A DNA stretch of 33,186 nucleotides from Hymenopellis radicata (Eukaryota; Basidiomycota; Agaricomycetes; Agaricales; Physalacriaceae): the NCBI GenBank assembly GCA_015501595.1, contig JADNRX010000557.1, positions 1 through 33,186 of the forward strand, read 5' to 3'. Within the stretch, counting starts at the first letter, position 1; each line of letters starts with the position of its first letter. Below the pieces are notes generated by a model. It had not been told where the DNA came from, did not search any database, and was given only the letters and a program-made list of their open reading frames with translations. Both the position numbers and the translations under genes were made by a program. This document shows, piece by piece, positions 23,505 to 33,186 of the stretch.

Positions 23505-25110
23505 ATGCATCCCATCGATGGCGGCGCGGCGCCCATTTTGACCTTTCCCACCGAAATCTTGCAAACTATATTTTCCTTCGACCAGGATACTTCTCCTTAC
23601 GAACTTCGGCCAGAATCTAGATATCCCCAGCTGCGACTTGCGCATGTCTGCAGGACATGGCGTTATGCCGCTTTTGGCCTTCCCTCGCTGTGGACTGAAA
23701 TACGTTTCGCTTCTGTGCGATCCTAGCGGGGATCGTAGCGCGTCCTCAGCTAATGGACACGCGATCTGGAGTTGGCGGGATGCATTCAACATGTTTTTGT
23801 CCTTCGCCAAGAATTTTCCACTCATGGTCGAGATTTGGTGGTGGTACGAGTGGGCTGACGCCGAGGCCTTATCTGAATTTCGCGATATATCTGCTGCCCT
23901 ATTCGAAACCTCTCCACGTTGGAAGGCGGCGTCGCTCAGTTTCCAGTATGAAATTGATTGGTCATTGCTCGATCCGTTACACACCAAATTGCCGCTGTTG
24001 GAAGACTTATCCTTTGACGTGAACAAACGCGCTTTGCGTAGGCCTATCGTGGTGAAGCCTAGCAATGCCTTCAGCGTCGTTCCCAGTCTTCGCAGTGTAC
24101 GCTTCCGGTCCAGGAACGGCGGGCTCGCACCTCTTGAAATTCCCTGGCACCAGATTACTTGTCTGTCTATCAGGTTACCAGATCCTGAAATCCCACGCTT
24201 CGCCGGTGGTGGTTACGGCGTCGTCACGATTGGGTCTTCAGGCGAATTAAAGGAACTGCCTGTTCATGATACTCTCCACAATTGCGCCAGTCCCTCTTCA
24301 TCCGTTATTCTCCCATCACTCACTCACTTTTCATTCGGAGTCGATGGAGAAAGACACCTTGTTGGCAGCTTGATTCTTCCTGCTCTCCGAGAACTCACAG
24401 TCTGGGATGATTACTTTCGCGGCCCGAATGATTCGGGCGCCCTCGTGGTTGATATAGCCCGGGAACTGATTTGTCGCTCCGGATGTACTATCACGGTGCT
24501 GAACATTGAAAGCTACATTCCCTCGACTGCGCAGCCTCTGGCTGATGTTGCTGTCCATTTTCACGCTCTTACACATCTTTCCATCCGCGCCGCGGGCTTT
24601 TATATGTGCCAGAAGCAAGACGCGTTCAGAAGCATCCTGACTCTCTTGACCCCCGTACCAGCGAGTTTCGATGCTGGCGAAAGAAATATCTTTCCTTTAC
24701 TGGAACACTTGACTCTCACACGACCACATAGTTCCAATACCAATACCGAGCTTCCTGTTAGTCGAGCTACTGCGGATGCTCTTTGTGACATGTTGGAATT
24801 GCGTTATCCCTCGCACTCCGCACCTCCTAGACTCTTCACACATGCGGCAATCTTCCCTCGTGTTGGCCGATTCCCGTCGACCAGGACAGACTCGACCTTG
24901 ATCGAAGAATTCAAAAGGAGTGCAGGCTGGGCTCGCATAACTCGCGTGTATCAAGGGCAGCTTGATATTTCGATCCAAGTCACCATGGGTATTACTTTTA
25001 TGTTCTCAGTGGATCTTTTCTGACTCAAATTAGATTTCAATTCATGGATAAGGTCTGATTTTGAGATGTGGCTGGGGCGTACGGACGGTGGGAGATCGCC
25101 CTATGTATGA
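23505..25110 (+). pseudogene. F-box gene A, right-arm copy (two-base lesion)
   Basis: F-box-like protein of an agaricomycete expanded family; such proteins usually recruit substrates to SCF ubiquitin ligases through Skp1. Exons 23505-24988 and 25034-25110 sum to 1561 bases, two short of 1563, so there is a single disruption. After SLWTEIR, near 23697, two G present in the left-arm copy (ACGGGTTTCG) are absent here (ACGTTTCG), and the frame stops within ten codons. Downstream, about 430 residues remain open, with the conserved RWKAASLSF, LPLLEDLSF and SVVPSLRSV segments and a last exon ending FEMWLGRTDGGRSPYV. A real mutation or a sequencing error in this one spot would both explain it. Confidence 0.85.
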
Positions 25111-25449
25111 GGTAGTTGCGGCGTCAGATGAACTCGAACACATGGCAGTAAATAGTTTTTTTAACAGGCGATTGTGAGGCGATATATAGTAAAGCCACGT
25201 AAATGAGTTCGGCCACAACGGGGGTACTAGCCGTGCAACCGATCTAGTAATAATTTGCCAATCGCTTACGGAGATCTTGCTACTACTACTTTGCGCCACA
25301 CCGTAAGACGATGTTTGTCTGTATTTGCCTGGAGCTTTCAGTAGCATAGCAACTGTGTTGCCTCTCTTTCTACCCACTCCACGGAGACAACGAGGTTTGC
25401 ACATTTATTTCTCTTCTCATCTACACCGGTCTCAATCTAGTCCAAGGGT

Positions 25450-27034
25450 ATGCATCCCATCGATGGCGGCGCGGCGCCCATTTTGACCTTTCCCACCGAA
25501 ATCTTGCAAACTATATTTTCCTTCTACCACGATGCTTCTCCTTTCGAACTTCGGCCGAAATCTAAATATCTCCAGCTGCGACTTGCGCATGTCTGCAGCA
25601 GATGGCGTTCTGCCGCCTTTGGCATTCCCTCGCTCTGGACTAAAATACAGGTTTCGCTTCAGCGTTACCCTAGTGCGGCCTCAGCTAATGGACACGCGCT
25701 CTGGAGTTGGTGGCATGCATTCAACATGTTTTTGTCCTTCGCCAAGAATTTTCCGCTCATGGTCGAGATTGTCTGGTACAGCGGGGCTCAGATGGTATCT
25801 GAAGTTCGCAACATATCTGCTGCCCTATTTCGAATCTCTCCACGTTGGAAGGCGGCGTCGCTCAGTTTCCGGACTGAAATTGATTGGTCATTCCTCCATC
25901 CGTTACACGCCAAATTGCCGCTGCTGGAAGATTTATCTTTCGACGTGAACGAAGGTGCTGGGGGTGCACCCATCGTGATGAGGCCTTGCAATGCCTTCAG
26001 CGTCGTTCCCAGTCTCCGCAGTGTACGCCTCCAGTCCAACAACGGTGGGCTCCCACGCCTTGAAATTCCCTGGCATCAGATTACGCGTCTGTCTACCAGG
26101 ATACCAACCGCCGCAATCTCGCGCTTCATCTGTAACGGCGTCGTTACGATTGGGTCTTCCGGCGACTTGAAAGAACTGTCTATTCGCGATCCTCTCAACA
26201 GTCGTCCCACTCCGCCTTCATCCGTTGTCATCCCATCGCTCACTCGCTTTTCATTTGAAGGAGGAAGATACCTTGTTGGCAGCTTGATTCTTCCTGCTCT
26301 ACGGGAACTCACAGTTTGGGATGATATGCTTCGCGGCTCGAATAAGGGTGTCCTCGTGGTTGATGCAGCCCGGGAACTGATTTGTCGCTCCGAATGTACT
26401 ATCACGGTGCTAAACATTGAAGGCTACGTTCCCTTGACTGCGCAGCCTCTGGTTGATGTTGCTGTCCATTTTCATGCTCTTACTCACCTTTCTATCCTCG
26501 CCTCGGGCATTCATGACCCAGGCCATTCGCAAGACGCGTTCAGAAGCATCCTGGCCCTCTTGACCCCAGCACTATCGAGTTTCGATACTGGTGACAGAAA
26601 TATCTTTCCTTCACTGGGACACTTGACTCTCAGACGAGAACATACTAGGTCGATCGGCCTGAACTATCTTCTTGTTGGTCGAGCTACGGCAGATGCTCTT
26701 TGTGACATGTTGGAATTGCGTTATCCCTCGCACTCAGCACCTGCTAGAGTCTTCACACATGCAACAATCATTCCTGGTGTTAGCTCACCGCCAGAGCCCT
26801 TGCTCCGAGACTTCAAAAGGAGTGCAGGCTGGGCTCGTATAACTCGGGTTTATCAAGGCCAGCTTGATGTGTTGATCCAAGTGTTCATCAGTACGTACTC
26901 TTATGTTCTGAGTGAATCTTTTCTGACTGAAATTAGGGAAAGATTCATTGTACAACGCTGATTTTGAGATGTGGTTGGGGCGCACGGACGGTGGGAGATC
27001 ACCCTACGTGCGAGATGGTTGCGGTGTCAGATAA
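25450..27034 (+). CDS. F-box-like protein (gene B, intact)
   Basis: Likely SCF ubiquitin-ligase substrate receptor. Exons 25450-26890 and 26937-27034 join in frame to give 512 residues. The F-box-like domain is near the N-terminus (residues about 9-60: LTFPTEILQTIFSF, then RLAHVCSRWRSAAFGIPSLW), followed by a long leucine-rich region with segments such as LPLLEDLSFDV, LPALRELTVWDD and FHALTHLSILASG. The second exon ends with the family tail DFEMWLGRTDGGRSPYVRDG. Without splicing, the first frame runs to 26961, but the GTACGT donor and AATTAG acceptor and the conserved tail favour the intron. It is a tandem paralogue of gene A: the 75 bases before both ATGs are almost the same. This is the only copy of the four that is undamaged. 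Confidence 0.88.
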
Positions 27035-28901
27035 CTCGAAGTCTCGAACATAGTAACGAATAGAAGTGAATGAGCATTTTGGCGGGGCCCCAACGAGCTG
27101 AGTACTGAGTGACAACCACATGCTTTAGCTTCCGATGAACTCGAGGTCAACAACGGTCCCTAGGTGTGTCGGAGTGGTACGGAAATGATTCTTATACTTG
27201 GAGGAGGAGGCGCTGGGATGAAACTGGTAGCCTGCCCTAGGATCAAGTTCATTGACACTCAATCAAGTAGCTGACGGCGCACACTCAAAGCAGGAAGAGA
27301 TAGAGAACAATCGCATACATTTTTTCCTGCAGGCCTGAGTATACACAAGTTCAAGTTTCCCGAACACTGCACAGAGGGGAGAAAGCAAAGGAGCGAGAAC
27401 AAGGAGCTACAAGGAGGAAAGGAGATCTAAGTAGGTATGTAGACCTACACTCCCTCCTCTGCGATCAAGAGTAGGGGTGTTGTGGCCGAAGGCAACTCCA
27501 GGAACTGATTTGGCACTTCTTGTGGCCCGAAAATGGTCCCTCATCGAGGTGGGCTATGAATCAGGTCATGGTGGTGGAGGCCTGGTCTACGTTGACTTCA
27601 ACAGTCAAATGACTTCGTCGTGGATGAAAAACAAGGTGTGAAGGAGAGAAGTGATCGAAAAGAATTCCCGAGACAATCGTCCCTTTTTGGCATCGCTTCC
27701 TTCTCTTCCTTTCCCCACTCCGCCAACACTCCGCTAGTCGCCTATGTTGACCGTCCTTACCGAATAGCCATGTCTAATATCGCCGCTATTTTTCGCTCCC
27801 TCTAAAGCCGACATAGCTGCTGTCATCCATAACTATCAGTTTCAAAATGCACATTAAATAAAACACGAGAAACAGTGGCTATCGAGAGAGATTCCGCTAA
27901 AATCGGTAAAGACAGCTGCTTTGCGGTGATATCTTTCTCTTGGTACGATGTCCCGTCTTACCGTCTGGGTCACGAAACAATATGGCTTTGTGACCGAGAA
28001 GCAGTAAGGCGGCAGTGACAGTCGAGAGAGATAACAGTGAGAGACAGAGAGAGATACCAGTCGAGAGACAGAGAGAGATACCAGTCGAGAGACAGTCCTT
28101 GCACCCTACATCGCGAGCAGCAAGACAGTCAGTACACAGGAACTCACTTCACCGAGAGACAGCATATGCGAAACGAGAGACACTAAACTGACTGGCTGTG
28201 CCCAGAAACATCAAGATACATAGAAGCCCCACGAGACACAACACCAATAAGTGAACGAGAGAGTTGACATTCCAGTACTGAATACAAAAGATCGCAACAC
28301 AAAATGATACTGCACGTAAATGACTCCTGACCATAAATGACTCCTACCTCATATATGTCGCTCTGCAAGAAGCCAGGGCAACTTCACCAGCCCCAATGTG
28401 GTTCCATAGCCATGCTCGCTGCTCGGTTGTTGTCCATGGCGCTGCCGTCGTCAAGGCAAGGCGTCGTAAGCCAGCCCAGCCACTTTGGTAGTGCTAGGTC
28501 ACCATTGACCCAACCAGGATGCCTTTCAGGCCTTGCTGAGGGCACAGCGTCCCGTCCAAGGATGGCAAAGAGCGTTGTGAGGAGGTCGTCATGGTGGTAG
28601 AGAGCAGACTGTGATCGGACCCAGGTGTCACGTAGCGTCTGATGTGACTGACTCCCGGCAGCCAGACAGTAATTGGATATTCTATGAGGGTTCCTCCTGC
28701 CAAACCTAGTCACATTCATAGAGATAATATTTTCCTATATGGTATATCTTCACTTTAAAATAGTTTTTGGGAATATAATGCTTACTGCCGCCGATGTAAG
28801 CCTCATCCAGCCCGGAGTGTGACAGATCAGGTGCTGTGACATCACACCCGCGTCTGTCCCGTGCACGCGTTGATCCTTCGTCAACAACCACCACCATCAC
28901 A
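27035..28901. other. Gene-poor intergenic region
   Basis: About 1.9 kb with no supportable gene. Open frames are below about 110 codons, overlap on both strands and show no motifs. It contains a GA-rich tandem repeat (28017-28095) and a short direct repeat of TAAATGACTCCT at about 28317-28345. A decayed transposable element is possible, but no terminal repeats, reverse transcriptase or transposase motif was seen. Confidence 0.6.
28017..28095 (+). repeat. GA-rich tandem repeat, about 24-base unit
   Basis: The unit ACCAGTCGAGAGACAGAGAG plus AGAT is repeated in tandem, with a degenerate copy upstream and a partial copy downstream. It has the form of a minisatellite in non-coding DNA; one strand is almost purely purine over long stretches. 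Confidence 0.8.
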
Positions 28902-30981
28902 ATGCCTGAAGCTCCGGAAGATGAGGTGTTTCTTGAGGTCATAGAGAAGACAAAGCATGAAGATGAGCGATGTCTCAAGGAACCGTTCCAAGGCAAGCAT
29001 CCCTTCTTAGTTATGCAGTAGCACCTCATTTCCGTTCTGTAGCTTCACTGCAGATCTTTCCCAGTGCTTTCGCTGAAGGCACCCCAAAGCGCGACTACAC
29101 TACTGCTACTGCCGACTGTTCACTATTTGATCCTTCTCTTGAACCCATTCCCGAGGCCTATTCGCCGCGTCGATGGGATGCTACAAAAGCAGCCACATCT
29201 AAATATGCTCCTATTCGTCATCTTTTGCGCCCCACTACTCCTGGATCTCTGCACGCTGTCATTAGAGGAAAGCTCATGGCGATTGCCTGTGGCCACGTAC
29301 GCGATTTAGTGTTCTTCTCACCGCAATCAGTACTGATATATTGCTAGCACTGCATGACAATTCATTGGGGACTTGAAGCGCAGCTTATTGTTGTTACTGT
29401 TGAACAGCTTCAAGAGCTTATCACCTGTGATACTCCTGGTCCCAATCTAGATCGCAAAAAGGCGCAGCGACTTCGTTCATTCCGGGTGCCTGAACATTTT
29501 CGCGAACTGCATTCTAATCCTTCAACTAAAGATCGTCTCCTCACCGTGATGGCCGCTTTTGTTGGCGTTAAACATGCCTTTCTTATCGTTGATCATTCTC
29601 GTCTGGTTCGCTTTCATATCCAAAGCCGCAATGAAGTTTGGACCGCCGAAGATCTGAGTCCCAACTCAAAGGTAGCTTCTTTCTACTTTGCTCATCTGAT
29701 ACTTAATGATCTCTAGACTTGGGAAGGGCTCTGGTCATGCTTTAATGGAGGACCTGACTGGCTCTATGAGCTTCCTCAAGCGCTTCAAGAACTCGATCGC
29801 TGGCGTCAGCTCAACCTCGATGACTCGAGCTGCCATGGTATCTCTATTTTACAGGCCATGAGCACAGCGGACGACGCTGAAGGTCGCTTTTTCGCATCGT
29901 TTGGCCGACGCACAATCAATGATGCGCTGCACCATGTCGAGCTTCATCCTGGAATGCCTGCTGCGGAAATTTGTGCGGACGACACCCTGTATGAAGCGTT
30001 CAAAGCTGGACTTGCTGAGTATATGCAGCAGTTCCGCTCAGCCAAGTTTCGAAGGCTCGTGTGTAACCGTCCGAACACATCCAATCCATTCACTTTTCAG
30101 GCATCCCTTGATGCACGCTACTCTGCCACGTATATGACGGTATTTCGCAAGGCCACCGTTCGCATATCTATTCCCAAGTACAATCGTATGCTTTCATTAG
30201 GCCTTTTCGATCCGGAACACACTATTGGTAAGCACGCGCCTACCTCCTCAATTATTATACATGCTTACTCTACGTATATAGGCGAACCCTACATTGCTAA
30301 GCCAGAGCACATCGTTACAGATCTCGACAGGCAGTATATTGAGGCACCTGTCCTTCATCTCACTGATTCCCTTGACACCTATACTATCATTCGTGCCAAA
30401 ATTCCAACACGTCCAGGATGGGCTGCTGGTACTGTGGTACGTGCTCATTGCCGTGTTGACAATCAATCTAACATAAATCCTAGAAACCTGCGAAGGATCA
30501 TCGTCTTGACGGCTACAAGACTACCATTGGTCCAGCGAATTTTATGGCGACAAAGTCAAATAAATTGAATGCATCGGCGGCCTTGGAAGCAGTGAAAGGC
30601 AAGCCAGGGCGCAAACCAAAAGTAAAGGTACATCTTGAATTCAGCTTTTCACCTCTATTTCATTCTTACGCTGTTCAGAATGCACCGGGAATGGCTGGAC
30701 GACCTCGCAAAATCCCAACTGTAGCAGCACTCGAGAAGTTGGCACAGAGTGAGGAACGGATCCAGCAGAGGGCAGACGCAACATGGGAGCGATGGGATAA
30801 AAGGTTTGGTCCGTTGATATGTCCTCCGGCTAGTGGCAAGGAGAATGCTGCAGCTCCAGAAGAGGCTGGTACTATCAGCTCTCGCACACGTAGTAACAAA
30901 CGTAGCAGTGAGGACGCAGGCTCACTGTCCTTGATTGATGTTTCCAACATACTATCATCGAAGCGTCGGCGTACCAATTGA
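28902..30981 (+). CDS. Unrecognised protein with AT-hook-like motifs
   Basis: I do not recognise the family. Seven exons (28902-28992, 29043-29296, 29348-29671, 29717-30227, 30282-30436, 30484-30627, 30679-30981) sum to 1782 bases, 593 residues, with consistent phases. The N-terminal 480 residues are a folded-looking region without membrane segments (for example GLEAQLIVVTVEQLQEL, FVGVKHAFLIVDHSRLVRFH, HVELHPGMPAAEICADDTLY). The C-terminus has two AT-hook-like sites, GKPGRKPKVK and AGRPRKIP, a charged helix (EKLAQSEERIQQRADATWER), an NKRSS stretch and a basic end SSKRRRTN, suggesting nuclear DNA binding. The first intron needs a GCAAGC donor, so the true N-terminus could differ. It stands alone between a gene-poor stretch and transposon-like remnants; transfer or lineage-specific origin is possible but unproven. 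Confidence 0.7.
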
Positions 30982-31502
30982 ATAATTCCTTTTCTACTTT
31001 CCGTATTCTTGAATGAAACCGGTTTATTTCAATAAGTAAGCTATTTTGTATGGTACATACTATTGTACTAACAAGTCGTCGTGGTTGTTGACGTCGACTT
31101 AGACTGCTCGTGGAGCTGGTTGACAGGCTGGAATGAGGGTCAGACGCCTCTGACATGGTTGGTGTGGTGCCAGTGTCAGTGCCTGTTGTGACAGAAGACG
31201 TGTTCTGAGATGATCTGGGTGAAGATATATATCAAACCGTAAACGCGACGTCTGACAGTCTGAACTGAAATACTCACGAAGTGGATATGGTTGAAGAGGG
31301 ATCGTCGGCGTCGTAGAAGCCATCGTCGTTGTCGCAGCGGCTGTAGTCGTTGTTGGAGAATCAGAAAGCGACCCAGCAGTCGTTAGTGAGCTGACAGAAG
31401 TGGCGGCAGGGAGGTGGAGTTGTGGGCTCTGCGCTGGGGCATCTGCTGGTGGTGTCCTGAGGGAGGACGCATCCCCCTCGACGTCTTACGGTGCATCTCG
31501 GG
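30982..31502. other. No supportable gene
   Basis: This stretch lies after the AT-hook gene stop. The minus strand has Thr/Ser-rich open stretches around 31290-31420 in one frame, possibly the end of the fragment upstream at 31503-31873, but no start, stop or splice structure can be fixed. Confidence 0.4.
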
Positions 31503-31873
31503 TTACGAAGCAGCAGTCGCGCTCTTAAAGCCATCCTTGCCGGTGTTCCACGTGGTGTTGCGCCTGAGCGCGAAGTTACCGGGCTGGGAGTTGTCTGTGA
31601 AGCGGTCCGCTGAAGTTTGCGAATGCGCGTAACAGAGATTCCAAGTAAGATGGACGCTTGTACTAGATCGGCAATGAAGGATGTTGGGAGAGACGATAAA
31701 GTCGTGAAGAAGCGAGCATGCGCCGTCTGCGAAAGGTAAGTAATATTCAACGAGAAAATGACAATGAGGCACAACGCACCTTCAGCATGTAGATTCTGGC
31801 CGAGAACCGCTGGTGAGAGCCGTTGTGGAACGAAGGCGGTAGCACCGCCGTCATATTCCAAGTCGACGCCAGT
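31503..31873 (-). pseudogene. Unrecognised coding-like fragment, two exons
   Basis: On the minus strand, a frame beginning at an AG acceptor (31873) reads TGVDLEYDGGATAFVPQRLS and splices through a GTGCGT donor (intron 31727-31779) into DGACSLLHDFIVSPNILHCR and on to a stop at 31503. Phases agree across the intron, which argues that it was once coding. The N-terminal exons and any C-terminal continuation cannot be found with confidence; the next 250 bases on this strand are Ser/Thr/Ala-rich in one frame. I do not recognise the family. Confidence 0.3.
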
Positions 31874-32049
31874 CTGCGAAAAATGTCAGCGAGCTTGCAG
31901 ACGGGACTGGCAGTGAAAGGATTCACATTTAAGGGTCTTGAAAGGTGAAGAGGGTGCGAATGGGCGGGTATTGAAGCCGCGACGCAGACGATAAGATCCC
32001 TAGCAGCGTTATGAGCATCAGATTCATTAATTCAGTTATGAAAAACGTA

Positions 32050-32262
32050 CTACCGGTGCACGGCAACCGCAAGTAGACAGACGAACCTCTTGATGAACCA
32101 CGGCAAGAAGTTCCTCCATGGTACGCAGCGTGCTTCCATATGGGCACGGCGAACACGTAGTCGAGTTCCTCCAGTGTCCGTCGCATTGTCTTAGACGGGC
32201 ATAAAGAAGATGGTCATGACAAAGGCGACGATGTTCAAGCCTTTCCATGGCACTTGGTAAGG
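32050..32262 (-). pseudogene. C-terminal remnant of an MFS sugar transporter
   Basis: The minus strand reads a last membrane helix (GLNIVAFVMTIFFMP) and then the sugar-porter C-terminal signature RRTLEELDYVFAVP followed by IWKHAAY, and later LPWFIKRF before a TAG at 32050-32052. These pieces lie in three frames. One extra T near 32192 separates FFMPV from TMRRTLEEL, and another change lies after KHAAY. Everything upstream, that is the eleven other helices, is missing: integrase-type sequence takes its place from about 32346 on the opposite strand. It is a truncated, frameshifted relic, not an active transporter. Confidence 0.75.
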
Positions 32263-32345
32263 TTTCCGTAAGGTTACGTCGGGGGTAGAGCCTGAGGCAG
32301 GATAGCTCCTGATGATCAGGCAAGGTTGACATAGGCGAGGTCTAG

Positions 32346-33028
32346 CTCGACGTCAAGCTCAGTATCGGTGACTTTGTTCGCATATGGCGAGCTTTTTTAT
32401 GCGACTGGAGCGGCTTCATCGTTTGGATGCGACTAATACTGCTCATATTTGGCTACTTCACTATCTTTTTCTGAATGACATCAACGTTGATTGTCGAGCA
32501 TTCATTAAAATGTGGAATCACCATCCAATTTCTGGTCTGGGAGGCGATCAAACACCTTCGGTCAGTAGTAATCAAATATACGAACTTGAGCTTGACATTC
32601 AATATAGGACTTGGAATTATGGCCGTTTGAAGCATGGAGAGTATACACAGGAGTATGAAGACGTTCATCCTGAGCTTCTCGATCGATACTTCGGCGCTGA
32701 TATTGACTCTGACTCCTCCGACGATCAAAGAGGAGCTGGATCTACTGGAGCCGCAGACTATCTGGATGACATCGAGCATCTGGTAGCAGCTGATCAGAAT
32801 GCCAACGTTCAAAATGCACCTGTCATACCTGCTACCAAGAATAGTCCATTCTCCACAGCGGAAACGGAGCAGCTGTTCCTAGATATGATCGAGGACAACG
32901 AGTATCAGGAGGTAGTTCCTGCAGGCTTTGCACTTCTGGAGAACGAGTGGGATGAGGGAGGCTATGAGGCTTCAGAGGTGATCAAAATGCGTGGTGGCAA
33001 GCAGTTGAAGATACCCTTACCTTTTTGA
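32346..33028 (+). pseudogene. 5'-truncated integrase-core domain gene
   Basis: The open frame from 32384 encodes MASFFMRLERLHRLDATNTA, HIWLLHYLFLNDIN and WNHHPISG, which match the C-terminal half of the integrase catalytic core of a transposon-derived protein family common in agaricomycetes. An acidic tail follows, ending LKIPLPF at 33028. Just upstream, another frame reads LDVKLSIGDFVRIWRAF after a CTAG acceptor. It joins FMRLERLH only if one T is added to the six-T run at 32393-32398. The N-terminal part with the catalytic acidic residues is absent. I infer a decayed fragment; a 214-residue product from the internal ATG remains possible. Confidence 0.7.
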
Positions 33029-33186
33029 CGACTGGTGGCCACGCGCAGTTAAATGGTCAAGGTCCCTATCTACAATGCTTCGTGTAATCAATGACTTTGA
33101 AATGTAACGTGGAGTCTCTCTATTCCTCCTTCATTCTTGCGCTCATCTCAATACGTCTGTTGTGCTTATCTCTATGCACCAGGTGC
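33029..33186. other. 3' flank, nothing recognised
   Basis: No open frame or RNA motif was seen in the last 158 bases. It is AT-rich 3' flank of the integrase-type fragment. Confidence 0.5.

Larger units (their letters stand above)
22334..26310 (+). repeat. Right arm of the large inverted duplication
   Basis: This arm matches 1-3788 in inverted orientation, beginning inside exon 21 of the ABC transporter and running through its 3' flank, F-box gene A and most of F-box gene B. It probably continues to about 27030 or beyond, but the partner sequence lies outside the window. The arms are separated by about 18.5 kb. This arm is the better preserved: F-box B is intact and F-box A has one lesion. 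Confidence 0.93.

Noticed and set aside
28017..28095. CRISPR-like array.
   Set aside because: The units are contiguous low-complexity GA repeats without unique spacers, in a eukaryotic setting.
27035..28900. LTR retrotransposon or other element in the gene-poor region.
   Set aside because: No paired terminal repeats, primer-binding site, reverse transcriptase, integrase or transposase motif could be seen.
30544..30981. Separate small gene starting at MATKSNKLN.
   Set aside because: The upstream exon is in frame through a good acceptor at 30481-30483 and reads into this Met, so it is the C-terminal part of the AT-hook gene.
32100..32160. Plus-strand frame reading HGTQRASIW, resembling the GTQRGS.IWGR motif upstream in integrase-core proteins.
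   Set aside because: The minus strand of the same bases encodes the much stronger sugar transporter signature RTLEELDYVFAVP. The plus-strand likeness is short, stop-interrupted and coincidental.

Overview
The window looks like a chromosomal segment of an agaricomycete (mushroom-forming basidiomycete). The reasons are intron-dense genes with introns of about 45-95 bases and GT-AG borders, an agaricomycete-type F-box family, a PDR/ABCG transporter with the basidiomycete NBD1 pattern, and a piece of the integrase-core protein family common in these fungi. This assignment is inferred from sequence features, not from a search. Exon structures were worked out by hand. For GH27, the Ies4-like gene, DOP1, the EF-hand gene and the AT-hook gene, the summed exon lengths are exact multiples of three.

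Layout. 1-3788 is the left arm of a large inverted duplication. On the minus strand it carries a broken F-box gene running off the edge, a second broken F-box gene, and the detached 3' end of an ABC transporter. 3789-17300 is a single-copy core: a GH27 alpha-galactosidase with a membrane anchor and 21 exons (minus), a divergent acidic/basic nuclear-type protein resembling INO80 subunit Ies4 (plus), the large trafficking protein DOP1 (plus), and a convergent secretory EF-hand protein of the nucleobindin/Ssp120 type (minus). 17301-22928 is a full-length PDR-type ABC transporter in 23 exons with a single missing base. Its last 0.6 kb begins the right arm of the duplication (22334 to at least 26310), which continues through two F-box genes, one with a two-base lesion and one intact.

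27035-28901 is gene-poor and contains a GA-rich tandem repeat. 28902-30981 encodes an unrecognised 593-residue protein with AT-hook-like motifs. The right edge (31-33.2 kb) is a patchwork of remnants: an unrecognised fragment, the C-terminus of an MFS sugar transporter, and a 5'-truncated integrase-core gene.

The central genes are unrelated housekeeping or secretory functions and do not form an obvious pathway. The most unusual feature is the 3.8-4 kb inverted duplication that brackets about 18.5 kb and has one end inside the ABC transporter gene. Recombination between the arms would invert the whole core and exchange the transporter's C-terminus. Lesions cluster in the arms and the adjacent transporter, while the single-copy core is clean.
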